25,405 nt of DNA from Ruminococcaceae bacterium UBA1772 (GTDB lineage: Bacteria > Bacillota > Clostridia > Oscillospirales > Acutalibacteraceae), in assembly GCA_002314645.1 (NCBI GenBank), contig DCGS01000010.1, forward strand, positions 6,925 through 32,329, written 5' to 3'. The notes under the pieces are model-generated. The model saw nothing but the letters and a program-made list of their open reading frames with translations, was not told the origin of the DNA and did no database searches. Below are positions 7,137-14,346 of the stretch, piece by piece (positions within the stretch are counted from its first letter, which is position 1; every line of letters starts with the position of its first letter). The position numbers and the translations under genes were made by a program.

Positions 7137-8138
7137 TTATTTAATAAACACCTTGTCACAAACCGTAATCTTAGCGTTATTTGTTCCTGCTGTTAATTCA
7201 GTTCCATTTTCTGAAAAGCGTTTCTCAACTATTGCAAAACCAATGTTTTTATCAACCGTATATCCGTAAATCATTTGTCTTACAACGCCACAAGGCACGC
7301 CCTTATGATAAACAATTTCATTTTGAGCAATATCCTCATAGCTTTCACGTTCTGGATCCAATTCAATACCAACAAGTTTGTACTCGTGACCCTTTTCCTT
7401 ATATGCTAAAAGTGCTTCCTTACCATTAAACTCTTTATCAAGCTTTACAGACCAACCAAGTCCACATTCATATGGTGAAAGACCATACATATCCTGTCTT
7501 AAAGCAAATCCCTTTTCAATTGGAAGTGAACGAACATAAACCTCAAGAGTTCTAAGTTCTTTTGCATCAAATGCCTTTTCGTTATTTCTGAGTACTTCCT
7601 CAATTTTCTTGGTTTCTTCAATTGGACAATATATTTCGTAACCGTTTTCGCCTGTGAAACCAGAGCGATGTATTTTTACTTTAATTCCGTCAATTTCATT
7701 ATCTTCCATACGGAAACGCTTAAGTTCATCTATAGGATTCTTTAAGATGGCATTCATGTATGAAAGAGAATTTGGACCTTGAACCGCATACATATCAATT
7801 TCATATGTAAGTTCTTTCATTTGAACGTCATATCCAACGCTCTTCTTCTCAAACCACTTTGCAAAACGTGGAGCATAAAGAGTAGATACCCAATACTCTG
7901 TTTCAAGATTTGTAACGATTGTATCGTCTACAACTTTGCCCTCATCATTAAGTATTGTTGTGTATTTACTTACACCTACGCCTGCGCCCGCAATATCATT
8001 TACACAAATATAGTCAAGATATTTGCCTGCATCTGGACCCGTAATACTTACAAGGTCATGTTGCCATCTATACCAACCAACGTTATTTCTAACGGCCATT
8101 GCCTCGGCTCTTGCCACTTTATCTTCTTTAAATAACAT
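7137..8138 (-). CDS. GcvT-like (aminomethyltransferase family) protein, probable folate-dependent methyl or C1 transferase
   Basis: The product has 333 residues and the T-protein fold. Recognisable elements are GKVVDDTIVTNL (68-78, with the Asp pair that holds folate or substrate in the glycine-cleavage T-protein), YAVQGPNS (117-124), RSGFTGENGYEIYCP (158-172) and SPYECGLGWSVKLDKEFNGK (221-240). It is shorter than GcvT (~365) and the window holds no gcvH or gcvP, so it is unlikely to be the glycine cleavage T-protein. Relatives use tetrahydrofolate to accept a methyl or methylene group from sarcosine, dimethylsulfoniopropionate or aryl methyl ethers. The neighbouring SDR and V4R-like proteins suggest demethylation of a small organic substrate, but this is inference. 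The ribosome binding site is AAAGGAG. Confidence 0.8.
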   Translation of the reverse strand: MLFKEDKVARAEAMAVRNNVGWYRWQHDLVSITGPDAGKYLDYICVNDIAGAGVGVSKYTTILNDEGKVVDDTIVTNLETEYWVSTLYAPRFAKWFEKKSVGYDVQMKELTYEIDMYAVQGPNSLSYMNAILKNPIDELKRFRMEDNEIDGIKVKIHRSGFTGENGYEIYCPIEETKKIEEVLRNNEKAFDAKELRTLEVYVRSLPIEKGFALRQDMYGLSPYECGLGWSVKLDKEFNGKEALLAYKEKGHEYKLVGIELDPERESYEDIAQNEIVYHKGVPCGVVRQMIYGYTVDKNIGFAIVEKRFSENGTELTAGTNNAKITVCDKVFIK

Positions 8139-8161
8139 AAACTTACTCCTTTCCCACCAAA

Positions 8162-9361
8162 TTAGATCATTCTCTTGTCAATCTTGTGGCCAATAACAAT
8201 TTCCATATCGTCTGTGTCTTTGTTTTCAAACCAAACAGAGAACTCAGGGTCAACCATTGTTTTAACCGCATTATGCCAGAGTGTTTCATATCCAAGAGTA
8301 AGCTCATCTAAAGGAGCCATTTCATAACGACCATTAAAGTCATCTGCTTTAACGTGAATTCTTACTTCATCTTGAAGGAATGCTGTAAATTCACATGGTA
8401 CAAGTTGTGTATCAAGAAGGAATTTAATGTAACTTCCCATTATTCTTGCATCCTTCTTACCAATTTCATTTGGTACACCTAAATATTCACGAAGACCTTT
8501 TACTGAGAAAGGATCCATAAACTCATTCTTACCAGCTGTAGCAAAGACAATTTTTAAAATTCTTTCAAATTCATCTTCATCTGCCATATCTCTAATTGCA
8601 ACAAGTGGGAATGATACACACCATACCCAGCCATATTCCATAACCCATCTGTAAGCCCACTCAAAAGACTTTTCCTCACCAAATGCATTGGTATATTTTC
8701 CGTTTCTGAGGATTTGTCCTTCCTTTACTGTTCTTTCATTTGGTGTATTGTGTACATCAAACACAGGCTGATTCATATGATCCATCCAACCCTGTTTTGG
8801 AAGACCTGTTACATCTCTGCGCTCTGCTACAACGCGACAGTGTCTGTCTCCGCAGCCACGAGCTTCACACATGTTAAGGCAAACTTCATTTTGAGTGTCC
8901 TTAGATGTAAGGTCGAAGTTTGCTGTAAACATTGCTGTTGTCATATTGCAAAGTTCTGCACCTACAATATCCCAAGGGCATGTGTCGAGTTCTTTTTCAA
9001 CTCTGTCTCTTGTGAACTGAATAACACGGCCAGCCATATTTTCATATTCGTCGCCAGAGTCGCCCCAAATAGCGCCAAGCCAAGCGCTCTTTTCACAGAA
9101 CTCTGGAATGTTCCATTCATTATAATAGCCGTTTAAGTACTGGTCACTACTTGCAGCCATATTAAACATATAAGCAGCATCACAAATTGCTGATGTTCTT
9201 TTTTCAAAATCAGGCTCAAGAATTCTCATTACTTGGAAAATATTTGCGCAAAACGCTGCAATATGACGAACACCAAAGTCATAGCATTCTTTTTCAGGAA
9301 TAAGTTTTCCCCATGCAGTTTCCACGCATTTAGTTTCTTTTAACTTATCATTAAGTGCCAT
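8162..9361 (-). CDS. Cys-rich protein with a V4R-like GCGD-HCR motif, function unknown
   Basis: The product has 399 residues and no signal peptide. The most striking element is CLNMCEARGCGDRHCRVVAE (161-180), with four cysteines (C161, C165, C170, C175). A 'G-x-G-D-x-x-C-R' string of this kind is seen at the end of 4-vinyl-reductase (V4R) and ATC-hydrolase-like small-molecule-binding domains. A second half (about 225-399) contains FEWAYRWVMEYGWVWCVSFP and no known catalytic signature. It is the first gene of the operon, with AGGAGGAG ahead of the ATG, and it faces the PucR-type regulator gene. It may bind or activate the operon's substrate, but the function is not recognised. Confidence 0.45.
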   Translation of the reverse strand: MALNDKLKETKCVETAWGKLIPEKECYDFGVRHIAAFCANIFQVMRILEPDFEKRTSAICDAAYMFNMAASSDQYLNGYYNEWNIPEFCEKSAWLGAIWGDSGDEYENMAGRVIQFTRDRVEKELDTCPWDIVGAELCNMTTAMFTANFDLTSKDTQNEVCLNMCEARGCGDRHCRVVAERRDVTGLPKQGWMDHMNQPVFDVHNTPNERTVKEGQILRNGKYTNAFGEEKSFEWAYRWVMEYGWVWCVSFPLVAIRDMADEDEFERILKIVFATAGKNEFMDPFSVKGLREYLGVPNEIGKKDARIMGSYIKFLLDTQLVPCEFTAFLQDEVRIHVKADDFNGRYEMAPLDELTLGYETLWHNAVKTMVDPEFSVWFENKDTDDMEIVIGHKIDKRMI

Positions 9362-9380
9362 GCGTAACTCCTCCTTAATT

Positions 9381-9395
9381 GTAGTTAATAACTAC
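9381..9395. promoter_or_regulatory. Perfect inverted repeat between the GcvT/SDR operon and the pucR-like gene
   Basis: GTAGTTA-A-TAACTAC is a 7+1+7 perfect palindrome. It lies immediately downstream of the minus-strand -10 box, where a repressor or activator could act on the operon. The natural candidate to bind it is the divergent PucR-type regulator. Confidence 0.45.
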
Positions 9396-9424
9396 TGTAT
9401 ATCTTTATATTATTGCTTTGTCGA
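9396..9424 (-). promoter_or_regulatory. Promoter of the V4R/GcvT/SDR operon
   Basis: On the minus strand, TCGACA (-35, 9419-9424) and TATACA (-10, 9396-9401) are separated by 17 bases. The -35 overlaps an 8-base palindrome, TGTCGACA (9419-9426). Confidence 0.5.
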
Positions 9425-9513
9425 CACTTTTAACATACTTTAAAATAACGGTTTTAAGCGCTGTTTACCCTACAAATTGTATGGTGCTATCATTTATAAA
9501 AAACATATCATTA

Positions 9514-9542
9514 TTGATTTATATATGTAATTTCTTTATAAT
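9514..9542 (+). promoter_or_regulatory. Promoter of the pucR-like regulator
   Basis: TTGATT (9514-9519) and TATAAT (9537-9542) are separated by 17 bases, 30 bases ahead of the ATG. The ribosome binding site GGAGG is at 9559-9563. Confidence 0.65.
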
Positions 9543-9572
9543 AAATGTACATAGTTACGGAGGTTTTGGCCC

Positions 9573-11117
9573 ATGAAGCTAAATACAGACTTAATTATTA
9601 GTCGACTTTCACAAAAATATACCGTTGATTTCGTTGGTATAAAAACAGAATCGCTTTCAATTCAAAAGCCAGAGTTTATTATAGATGGAACAACGGCACT
9701 TCTAAAGCATCATTTGTATGTAAATGCTGAGAAAAAGCGAAGTGCTAACCTTGAATACGAAAACGAAACCACGGTCATTTGCTATGGTAATGCAAGTGAG
9801 TATCAACCCGTTACAAACAAAGGCGGTTTAATAATCATCAAGGAGGATATATCCCCTTTTGAAATAATGAATGAGTTACTGGAAATTTTTCGTTTTTATG
9901 AAACATGGGAACTAAAAGTTCTAAACATTCTTCAAAACGAACCAAATATTGAAGAGCTTATGAAAGTAACTTATGACATATTTGAAAGTCCGCTTTTACT
10001 TTTAGATGCACAATTTCAATGCATTTCAAGAATCGGATATGATGAAGCACTTCCAGGATATCAGTCCTTTGAAGAAAACAACTCAAAGGAGCTAAGTCTC
10101 TCTGCAATGTCTACCTTTTTCAATAACAAAGACCCTATGATGAACAACAGAGACATCATGCTAATTGAAATAATGGATTTGCAATTCCTGGCAAAGAATC
10201 TATTCGTTAATAACGAATATGCAGGAAGCATTACTGTAGTTTATAATGAATTGCCCTACACGAGCGGCCAAAAGATTTTGCTCAGTTATTTTTCAGAATT
10301 TCTTGAAAAAGCGCTCGAAGACACGAACTCAGCTACATCCTCCGACTACAATATTCTACGAACAATTTTCTCTAATATAATTTGCGGTCTTCCAATAGAG
10401 TCTTCCCTTAGAAACTATGTTAAATCATTTAAAGAAACGCAAGAATTCATATGTCTTTTAGGAAAACTTAACAACAGATTTTCGCAAATACCTCCCGAAT
10501 ATGTAAGTAGAAAACTTGAAAGCATTTTCCCAAAAAGCATTTCCTTTGAATATCAATCAAGAGTTATATGTTTTATAGATTCATCCCAGTTTGCAACTAA
10601 CTCCGAAAGTTTACACGAATATATAAAAGAGCATATTTTCAACCTTACAAATTCAATAGACATTAAAGTGGGACTGAGCGATTCATTCACTAATCTATAT
10701 GATGCAAGGCAATATTACAATCAAGCAAACGCTGCAATTGTAAATGGCGTTATTATGAATCCAGAAGAATCCATTTACTATTTCACAGACTATGCGCTAA
10801 TTGAAATGATTACTTCAATGCAGAATGCATTTCCTCTTGAGCTCTACTTCCCTTCTGGGCTAAAAGCATTATTTGAACATGATGAGCATTCAAAGCTCAG
10901 TTATGTTGAAACTTTAAAAACATATTTAAAGTGTAATATGAGCGTTAGCAAAACGGCATATGAACTCTTTGTACACAGAAGTACTCTTTTAGAGCGACTG
11001 GAAAGAATAGATAAAATATTAGGTCTTGATTTACAGAATCCAGATGTTAGGTTACAAATACAAATTCTATTAAGAGCAATAGAAATTAGAGACAGTGTTC
11101 AGACTGAATCAAAATAA
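9573..11117 (+). CDS. PucR-family transcriptional regulator
   Basis: The product has 514 residues. The C-terminus carries the PucR/CdaR-type helix-turn-helix (about 448-510), with LKTYLKCNMSVSKTAYELF and then VHRSTLLERLERIDKILGLD. This is the usual 'L-x-T-Y-L...N-x-S...T-A...L-x-x-H-R-N-T-L' layout with Ser in place of Asn. The N-terminal ~450 residues form a sensory region with no recognised ligand domain other than the GGDEF-related middle segment typical of the family (VGLSDSFTNLYDARQYYNQA). PucR-type proteins generally control purine, amino-acid or aromatic catabolism in response to the substrate. It is divergent from the four-gene operon and is probably its regulator. A strong terminator follows. 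Confidence 0.85.
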   Translation: MKLNTDLIISRLSQKYTVDFVGIKTESLSIQKPEFIIDGTTALLKHHLYVNAEKKRSANLEYENETTVICYGNASEYQPVTNKGGLIIIKEDISPFEIMNELLEIFRFYETWELKVLNILQNEPNIEELMKVTYDIFESPLLLLDAQFQCISRIGYDEALPGYQSFEENNSKELSLSAMSTFFNNKDPMMNNRDIMLIEIMDLQFLAKNLFVNNEYAGSITVVYNELPYTSGQKILLSYFSEFLEKALEDTNSATSSDYNILRTIFSNIICGLPIESSLRNYVKSFKETQEFICLLGKLNNRFSQIPPEYVSRKLESIFPKSISFEYQSRVICFIDSSQFATNSESLHEYIKEHIFNLTNSIDIKVGLSDSFTNLYDARQYYNQANAAIVNGVIMNPEESIYYFTDYALIEMITSMQNAFPLELYFPSGLKALFEHDEHSKLSYVETLKTYLKCNMSVSKTAYELFVHRSTLLERLERIDKILGLDLQNPDVRLQIQILLRAIEIRDSVQTESK

Positions 11118-11120
11118 AAA

Positions 11121-11150
11121 AAGGACGTAAGACCAATGTCTTACGTCCTT
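11121..11150 (+). terminator. Bidirectional intrinsic terminator between pucR-like gene and amt
   Basis: AAGGACGTAAGAC (11121-11133), loop CAAT, GTCTTACGTCCTT (11138-11150) is a perfect 13-bp stem. It has A-rich sequence on the left and TTTTT on the right, so it can end both convergent genes. Confidence 0.93.
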
Positions 11151-11162
11151 AATTTTTACCTA

Positions 11163-12905
11163 TTAGCCGTCACCCTGGAGAGCATCAAAGCCGTGTTCAC
11201 CAGTACGAACTTTAACTACATCTTCAACATCATGTACGAAGATCTTACCATCACCAATGTGACCTGTGTAAAGAACCTGACGAGCAGTTTCAATTACCTT
11301 GTCAACTGGAACAGCTGAAACTACCATTTCGAGCTTCATCTTAGGCATTAAGTTCATTTCCTGAATTTCAACACCACGATACTTTCTTACGTGACCCTTC
11401 TGAGTACCGCAACCCATAACGTTTGTTACTGTCATACCAGCAACACCAATTTCGTTCATTGCCTGCTTGAGTTCTTCGAACTTTGCAGGGTTGAATACCA
11501 TAACAACGTTTGTAAGAGGAGCATCCTTCTTTGTTGTGTATGTTTCTACAGGAACAGCCTTTTCAACTGGAGCCTGTGGAACAGCGTCAGCTGTGTCTGC
11601 ACTTGTAGCTGGAGTTGCAAATGCAACTGATGGCATGAAGTCAGCATAAGCTGATGGAAGGTTGTGCTCTGTAGCATCAAGACCCTTGATTTCCTCTTCT
11701 TCAGTAACACGAAGACCTACTGTCTTCTTAATTGCAAAGAATGTAATTGTCATTGTTACAGCAGCCCAAGCAGCTATTGCAAGGAAACCAATGAGCTGTG
11801 TGCCAAGCTGTGAGAATCCACCGCCGTAGAAGAGACCTTCTTTAATACCAGCAAGTTCAAATCCAGGAGCTGACTCAGTTGCGAAAAGACCTACTGCAAG
11901 TGTACCCCAAATACCGTTTGCCATATGAACACCAACGGCACCAACTGGGTCGTCAATGTGAGCTTTCTTGTCGAGTGCTTCAACAACAACTACTACAAGA
12001 ATACCAGCAACAAGACCAATGATTGCTGCACCAAGAACGTCTGTTACGTCACAAGGAGCTGTAATTGCTACAAGACCAGCAAGTGAGCCGTTGAGTGACA
12101 TTGAAACGTCTGGTTTACCATCTTTAACCCATGTAAAGATCATTGTTGTGCATGTTGCAACAGCAGGAGCAACAGTTGTTGTAAGAAGGATAGATGAAAG
12201 TGTAGCTACGTCTGTAGCAGCTGCACCGTTGAATCCGTACCAACCAAACCAGAGAATGAATACACCGAGTGCACCAAGTGTTAATGAGTGACCTGGGATA
12301 GCTTTAACCTTAACCTTGCCATCCTGACCTTTTGCATACTTACCAATACGTGGTCCAAGAATTGTTGCACCAATAAGAGCAGCAATACCACCAACCATGT
12401 GGATTGCAGCAGAACCAGCATAGTCATGGAAGCCAAGAACCTGTAACCAACCGTTACCGTCAATGTTCCATACCCAACCAGCTTCTACTGGATAAACGAA
12501 AACTGAAATTACAGCTGAGTAGATAAGATATGATGAAAACTTTGTACGTTCAGCCATTGCACCCGAAACAATTGTTGCAGCAGTTGCACAGAATACAAGG
12601 TTGAAGAGGAAGTTTGACCAATCAAATGATGCGTAATTTGTGAAGAGTGAAAGGTTTGGAACACCAATTAGTCCAGCCACATAATCCTCACCGCACATAA
12701 GACTATAACCAATTAATGAGAATGTTACAGTACCAATGCAGAAATCCATCAAGTTCTTCATTATGATGTTACCTGCGTTTTTAGCACGAGTAAAACCACT
12801 TTCTACCATTGCGAATCCGCACTGCATGAAGAATACTAAGACGGCACCAATTAAGAACCAGACGCCGAAGAGTTCGCCAGAAGCAGCACTTAAAATGTCT
12901 GACAT
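11163..12905 (-). CDS. amt: Ammonium transporter (Amt) fused to a P-II regulatory domain
   Basis: The product has 580 residues, with ~11 transmembrane helices of an Amt channel (about 1-430), a linker (about 430-463) and a P-II/GlnK domain (464-580). Channel marks include FAMVESGFTRAKNAGNIIMK, the pore histidine motifs AIHMVGGIAALIGA and GVHMANGIWGTLA, and WFGWYGFNGAA. The P-II part has GTQKGH, the T-loop and TGHIGDGKIFV, the ATP-binding B-loop. Where canonical P-II has Tyr51 after YRGAE, this T-loop reads YRGVEIQEM, so the uridylylated tyrosine is Ile and the loop is one residue longer. The start at 12905 is preferred because GGGGGA lies 6 bases upstream; an in-frame upstream ATG (12962) lies inside the leader terminator. 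Expression is controlled by the leader RNA at 12919-13032. Confidence 0.95.
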   Translation of the reverse strand: MSDILSAASGELFGVWFLIGAVLVFFMQCGFAMVESGFTRAKNAGNIIMKNLMDFCIGTVTFSLIGYSLMCGEDYVAGLIGVPNLSLFTNYASFDWSNFLFNLVFCATAATIVSGAMAERTKFSSYLIYSAVISVFVYPVEAGWVWNIDGNGWLQVLGFHDYAGSAAIHMVGGIAALIGATILGPRIGKYAKGQDGKVKVKAIPGHSLTLGALGVFILWFGWYGFNGAAATDVATLSSILLTTTVAPAVATCTTMIFTWVKDGKPDVSMSLNGSLAGLVAITAPCDVTDVLGAAIIGLVAGILVVVVVEALDKKAHIDDPVGAVGVHMANGIWGTLAVGLFATESAPGFELAGIKEGLFYGGGFSQLGTQLIGFLAIAAWAAVTMTITFFAIKKTVGLRVTEEEEIKGLDATEHNLPSAYADFMPSVAFATPATSADTADAVPQAPVEKAVPVETYTTKKDAPLTNVVMVFNPAKFEELKQAMNEIGVAGMTVTNVMGCGTQKGHVRKYRGVEIQEMNLMPKMKLEMVVSAVPVDKVIETARQVLYTGHIGDGKIFVHDVEDVVKVRTGEHGFDALQGDG

Positions 12906-12918
12906 ATAAAGTCCCCCT

Positions 12919-12975
12919 AAAAAAGAAAATTGGCGCACCAAAGAACTCATGTTCTCTAGCACACCATTGCGCCAA
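12919..12975 (-). terminator. Second leader terminator of amt
   Basis: TTGGCGCA (12930-12937) pairs with TGCGCCAA (12968-12975) over 8 bp; an inner 5-bp stem AGAAC-TCAT-GTTCT (12942-12955) fills the loop. On the minus strand TTTTCTTTTT follows. It overlaps hairpin P2 of the leader. Confidence 0.75.
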
Positions 12976-12980
12976 CAGCT

Positions 12981-13021
12981 AATAAAAAAATAGGCACTGC
13001 GAGGTCTTCCCTCACAGCGCC
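12981..13021 (-). terminator. First leader terminator of amt
   Basis: On the minus strand GGCGCTGTGAGG (13021-13010), loop GAAGA, CCTCGCAGTGCC (13004-12993) pairs over 12 bp with two G-U pairs. On the plus strand the same pairs would be A-C mismatches, so the hairpin is made for minus-strand RNA. TATTTTTTTATT follows. It overlaps hairpin P1. Confidence 0.82.
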
Positions 13022-13038
13022 TTTGCTGTTATGCAAGA

Positions 13039-13067
13039 ATAATACACCCGTCATCTCATAATGTCAA
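13039..13067 (-). promoter_or_regulatory. Promoter of amt
   Basis: On the minus strand, TTGACA (13062-13067) and TATTAT (13039-13044) are 17 bases apart, a near-perfect sigma-A promoter. Transcription should start near 13032. Confidence 0.85.
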
Positions 13068-13092
13068 GTGTTTTTTAGAAAAAATTTTAAAA

Positions 13093-13122
13093 TTTGCAAT
13101 ATTTATATTTTTAACTTGCAAA
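13093..13122 (-). terminator. Weak A/T-rich inverted repeat after the zinc-ribbon protein gene
   Basis: TTTGCAA (13093-13099) and TTGCAAA (13116-13122) form a 7-bp stem with a 16-base loop. It follows the minus-strand gene ending at 13124 and T-rich sequence follows. It may act as a weak terminator; some read-through into the amt leader is possible. Confidence 0.3.
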
Positions 13123-13123
13123 A

Positions 13124-13552
13124 TTAAGCAAATATTGCTCCCACAACAAGTATTAGTGCAAATGTTGCAAAAGGAAGTATTATGCTAATTTTAGGATATT
13201 TCTGTTTCCATTTTTTAAGTGGCTTTTCATAAACATATGGAAGGAAGCTTGCTCCAAATAAAGCAAATGTAATACCAAATGAAAAGTTCTCAAGGAATGG
13301 AGGTATAGTACATCCAAACAGTCCAATTAAAAGCATCATCCCGCCAAAGAAATATCTTACAAGATTAACTAACTTTTGAAGAATACCCCTGGCCTCTTTT
13401 TCCTCCATAGGAGTAAGCTCTGGGTCTGGTTTTATTGCTGTAACTTTAACCGAAACTCTTGCAGGAACTATTTCAGGCTCAAGTTCAAGTCCGCAATATT
13501 GACATTTCTTTTCACCAGCAGGATTTATTCCGCCACAGTTTTCACACTTCAT
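13124..13552 (-). CDS. Zinc-ribbon membrane protein, unknown function
   Basis: The product has 142 residues. An N-terminal zinc ribbon has C3/C6 and C17/C20 (CENCGGINPAGEKKCQYCG). An acidic/charged linker follows (about 25-60). Three hydrophobic segments (about 66-88, 90-108 and 122-142) make up the remainder. The start overlaps the stop of the DUF5131 gene by four bases (ATGA), so it is translationally coupled to it. No catalytic motif is seen. Proteins with one zinc ribbon plus membrane segments are common and mostly unassigned in clostridia; this could serve in membrane-associated protein assembly, but that is only a guess. Confidence 0.6.
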   Translation of the reverse strand: MKCENCGGINPAGEKKCQYCGLELEPEIVPARVSVKVTAIKPDPELTPMEEKEARGILQKLVNLVRYFFGGMMLLIGLFGCTIPPFLENFSFGITFALFGASFLPYVYEKPLKKWKQKYPKISIILPFATFALILVVGAIFA

Positions 13553-14346
13553 TCCTTCACCTCTTTGTTATAGAAAGGAGAGTTTATTGGAATAAAATAC
13601 TCCCCTATTTTGTAGTCTATATTTGCCTTTAAGGCCTGTGTAATTTGATGCTTTCTTGGAACCCTATACATTTTTCCATCTTTAATGAAATATGCACCTG
13701 TCTGATGAAATCTAAAGGGTACATCAGCTTTTACACACTGCTCCCTAATACTCAAGACCCAGTCATAGTTGCAAGGTCTTACACCAACACCAGACTCACC
13801 GCCAACAGCAACTTCTTCAATGCTAGAATTTAAATAGTTTGACAAGTCAATTGGGCCTATCATAGGCGAAACCATAATGGATTTGTGTTTAATAGGTGCT
13901 TCTAAAAATATTGGAAGTCTATAGTCTGCCATTTTCTGGTTTTCAACTGTACAACCAACAATAACGTTGTCATACCCATCTCCCCAGTCCTCTGGAATGC
14001 ACTCTAGGAACCTGTCTATTCTCTTTGTGAAAAAGTAAAAATAACAGTCACTTCTAGTCTTTATCATTTCCCAGCACTCAGGACGCCACTCGTCTGCATC
14101 CGAAAGGAGAAAATCTGAAGTAAAGCATGTAAAAACAATTTGCCCCGAAGGAATTTTATATGACTTGTCGCGTTTTTTCTTCAAAGGCAAGTTAAAATTC
14201 CCCGTCTTCCTGCAAAGCCTAGAGGACTCAGTTGATCCATACATTTCATCTTGTCTATATACGTAGCAATACTTACATCCTGCACTTATTTTTGTGCAGC
14301 CATGCCAAGGATTCCAGTCCATATATATGCTTTCTTTATAAGCCAT
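13549..14346 (-). CDS. DUF5131 (phage Gp37/Gp68-like) protein
   Basis: The product has 265 residues. The N-terminal WNPWHGCTKISAGCKYCYVY carries a C-x6-C-x2-C cysteine cluster, as in the Gp37/Gp68 family, which is thought to be related to radical SAM proteins (the Cys spacing differs from the standard CxxxCxxC). A GGESGVGVRPCNYDW segment (about residues 187-201) is also typical. The start at 14346 has GGAG 6 bases upstream; a TTG 12 bases further upstream would give four more residues but removes that site. It overlaps the end of the preceding C45-type gene by 11 bases, so it belongs to the operon. The family is frequent in phages, yet no other phage gene is nearby. Function unproven. Confidence 0.8.
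   Translation of the reverse strand: MAYKESIYMDWNPWHGCTKISAGCKYCYVYRQDEMYGSTESSRLCRKTGNFNLPLKKKRDKSYKIPSGQIVFTCFTSDFLLSDADEWRPECWEMIKTRSDCYFYFFTKRIDRFLECIPEDWGDGYDNVIVGCTVENQKMADYRLPIFLEAPIKHKSIMVSPMIGPIDLSNYLNSSIEEVAVGGESGVGVRPCNYDWVLSIREQCVKADVPFRFHQTGAYFIKDGKMYRVPRKHQITQALKANIDYKIGEYFIPINSPFYNKEVKE

Larger units (their letters stand above)
12919..13032 (-). promoter_or_regulatory. ANTAR-type dual-hexaloop antitermination leader of amt
   Basis: On the minus strand, transcription should begin near 13032. Hairpin P1 (13029-13014) is ACAGC-AAAGGC-GCTGT. Hairpin P2 (12975-12956) is a 7-bp stem with two G-U pairs and loop AATGGT. Both have six-base loops with A in position 1 and G in position 4, the rule for RNA bound by ANTAR proteins. 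P1 shares its loop and 3' arm with the first terminator; P2 shares its 5' arm with the second. So hairpin binding would prevent both terminators and allow amt expression. ANTAR-regulated nitrogen genes are known in clostridia. No ANTAR gene lies in the window, so the regulator is inferred. Confidence 0.72.

Noticed and set aside
7779..8135. Plus-strand open frame opposite the GcvT-like gene
   Set aside because: No ribosome binding site and a composition typical of antisense sequence; the minus-strand GcvT motifs are clear.
7137..8138. Glycine cleavage T-protein
   Set aside because: The protein is shorter than GcvT and no gcvH, gcvP or lipoate-related gene is near, while an SDR and a V4R-like protein are.
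11968..12291. Plus-strand open frame opposite the Amt gene
   Set aside because: It is a low-complexity mirror of the Amt transmembrane codons and lacks a start signal.
12906..12962. Upstream ATG that would lengthen the Amt protein by 19 residues
   Set aside because: It lies inside the second leader terminator and has no ribosome binding site, while the ATG at 12905 has GGGGGA 6 bases upstream and starts like other Amt proteins.
12919..13032. Glutamine riboswitch in the amt leader
   Set aside because: The known glutamine-binding motifs are not recognisable, and the two A-N2-G hexaloops fit ANTAR targets better.
13549..14346. Prophage remnant
   Set aside because: Only one phage-family gene is present, joined in frame-overlapping operon with non-phage genes; no integrase, att repeats or structural genes nearby.
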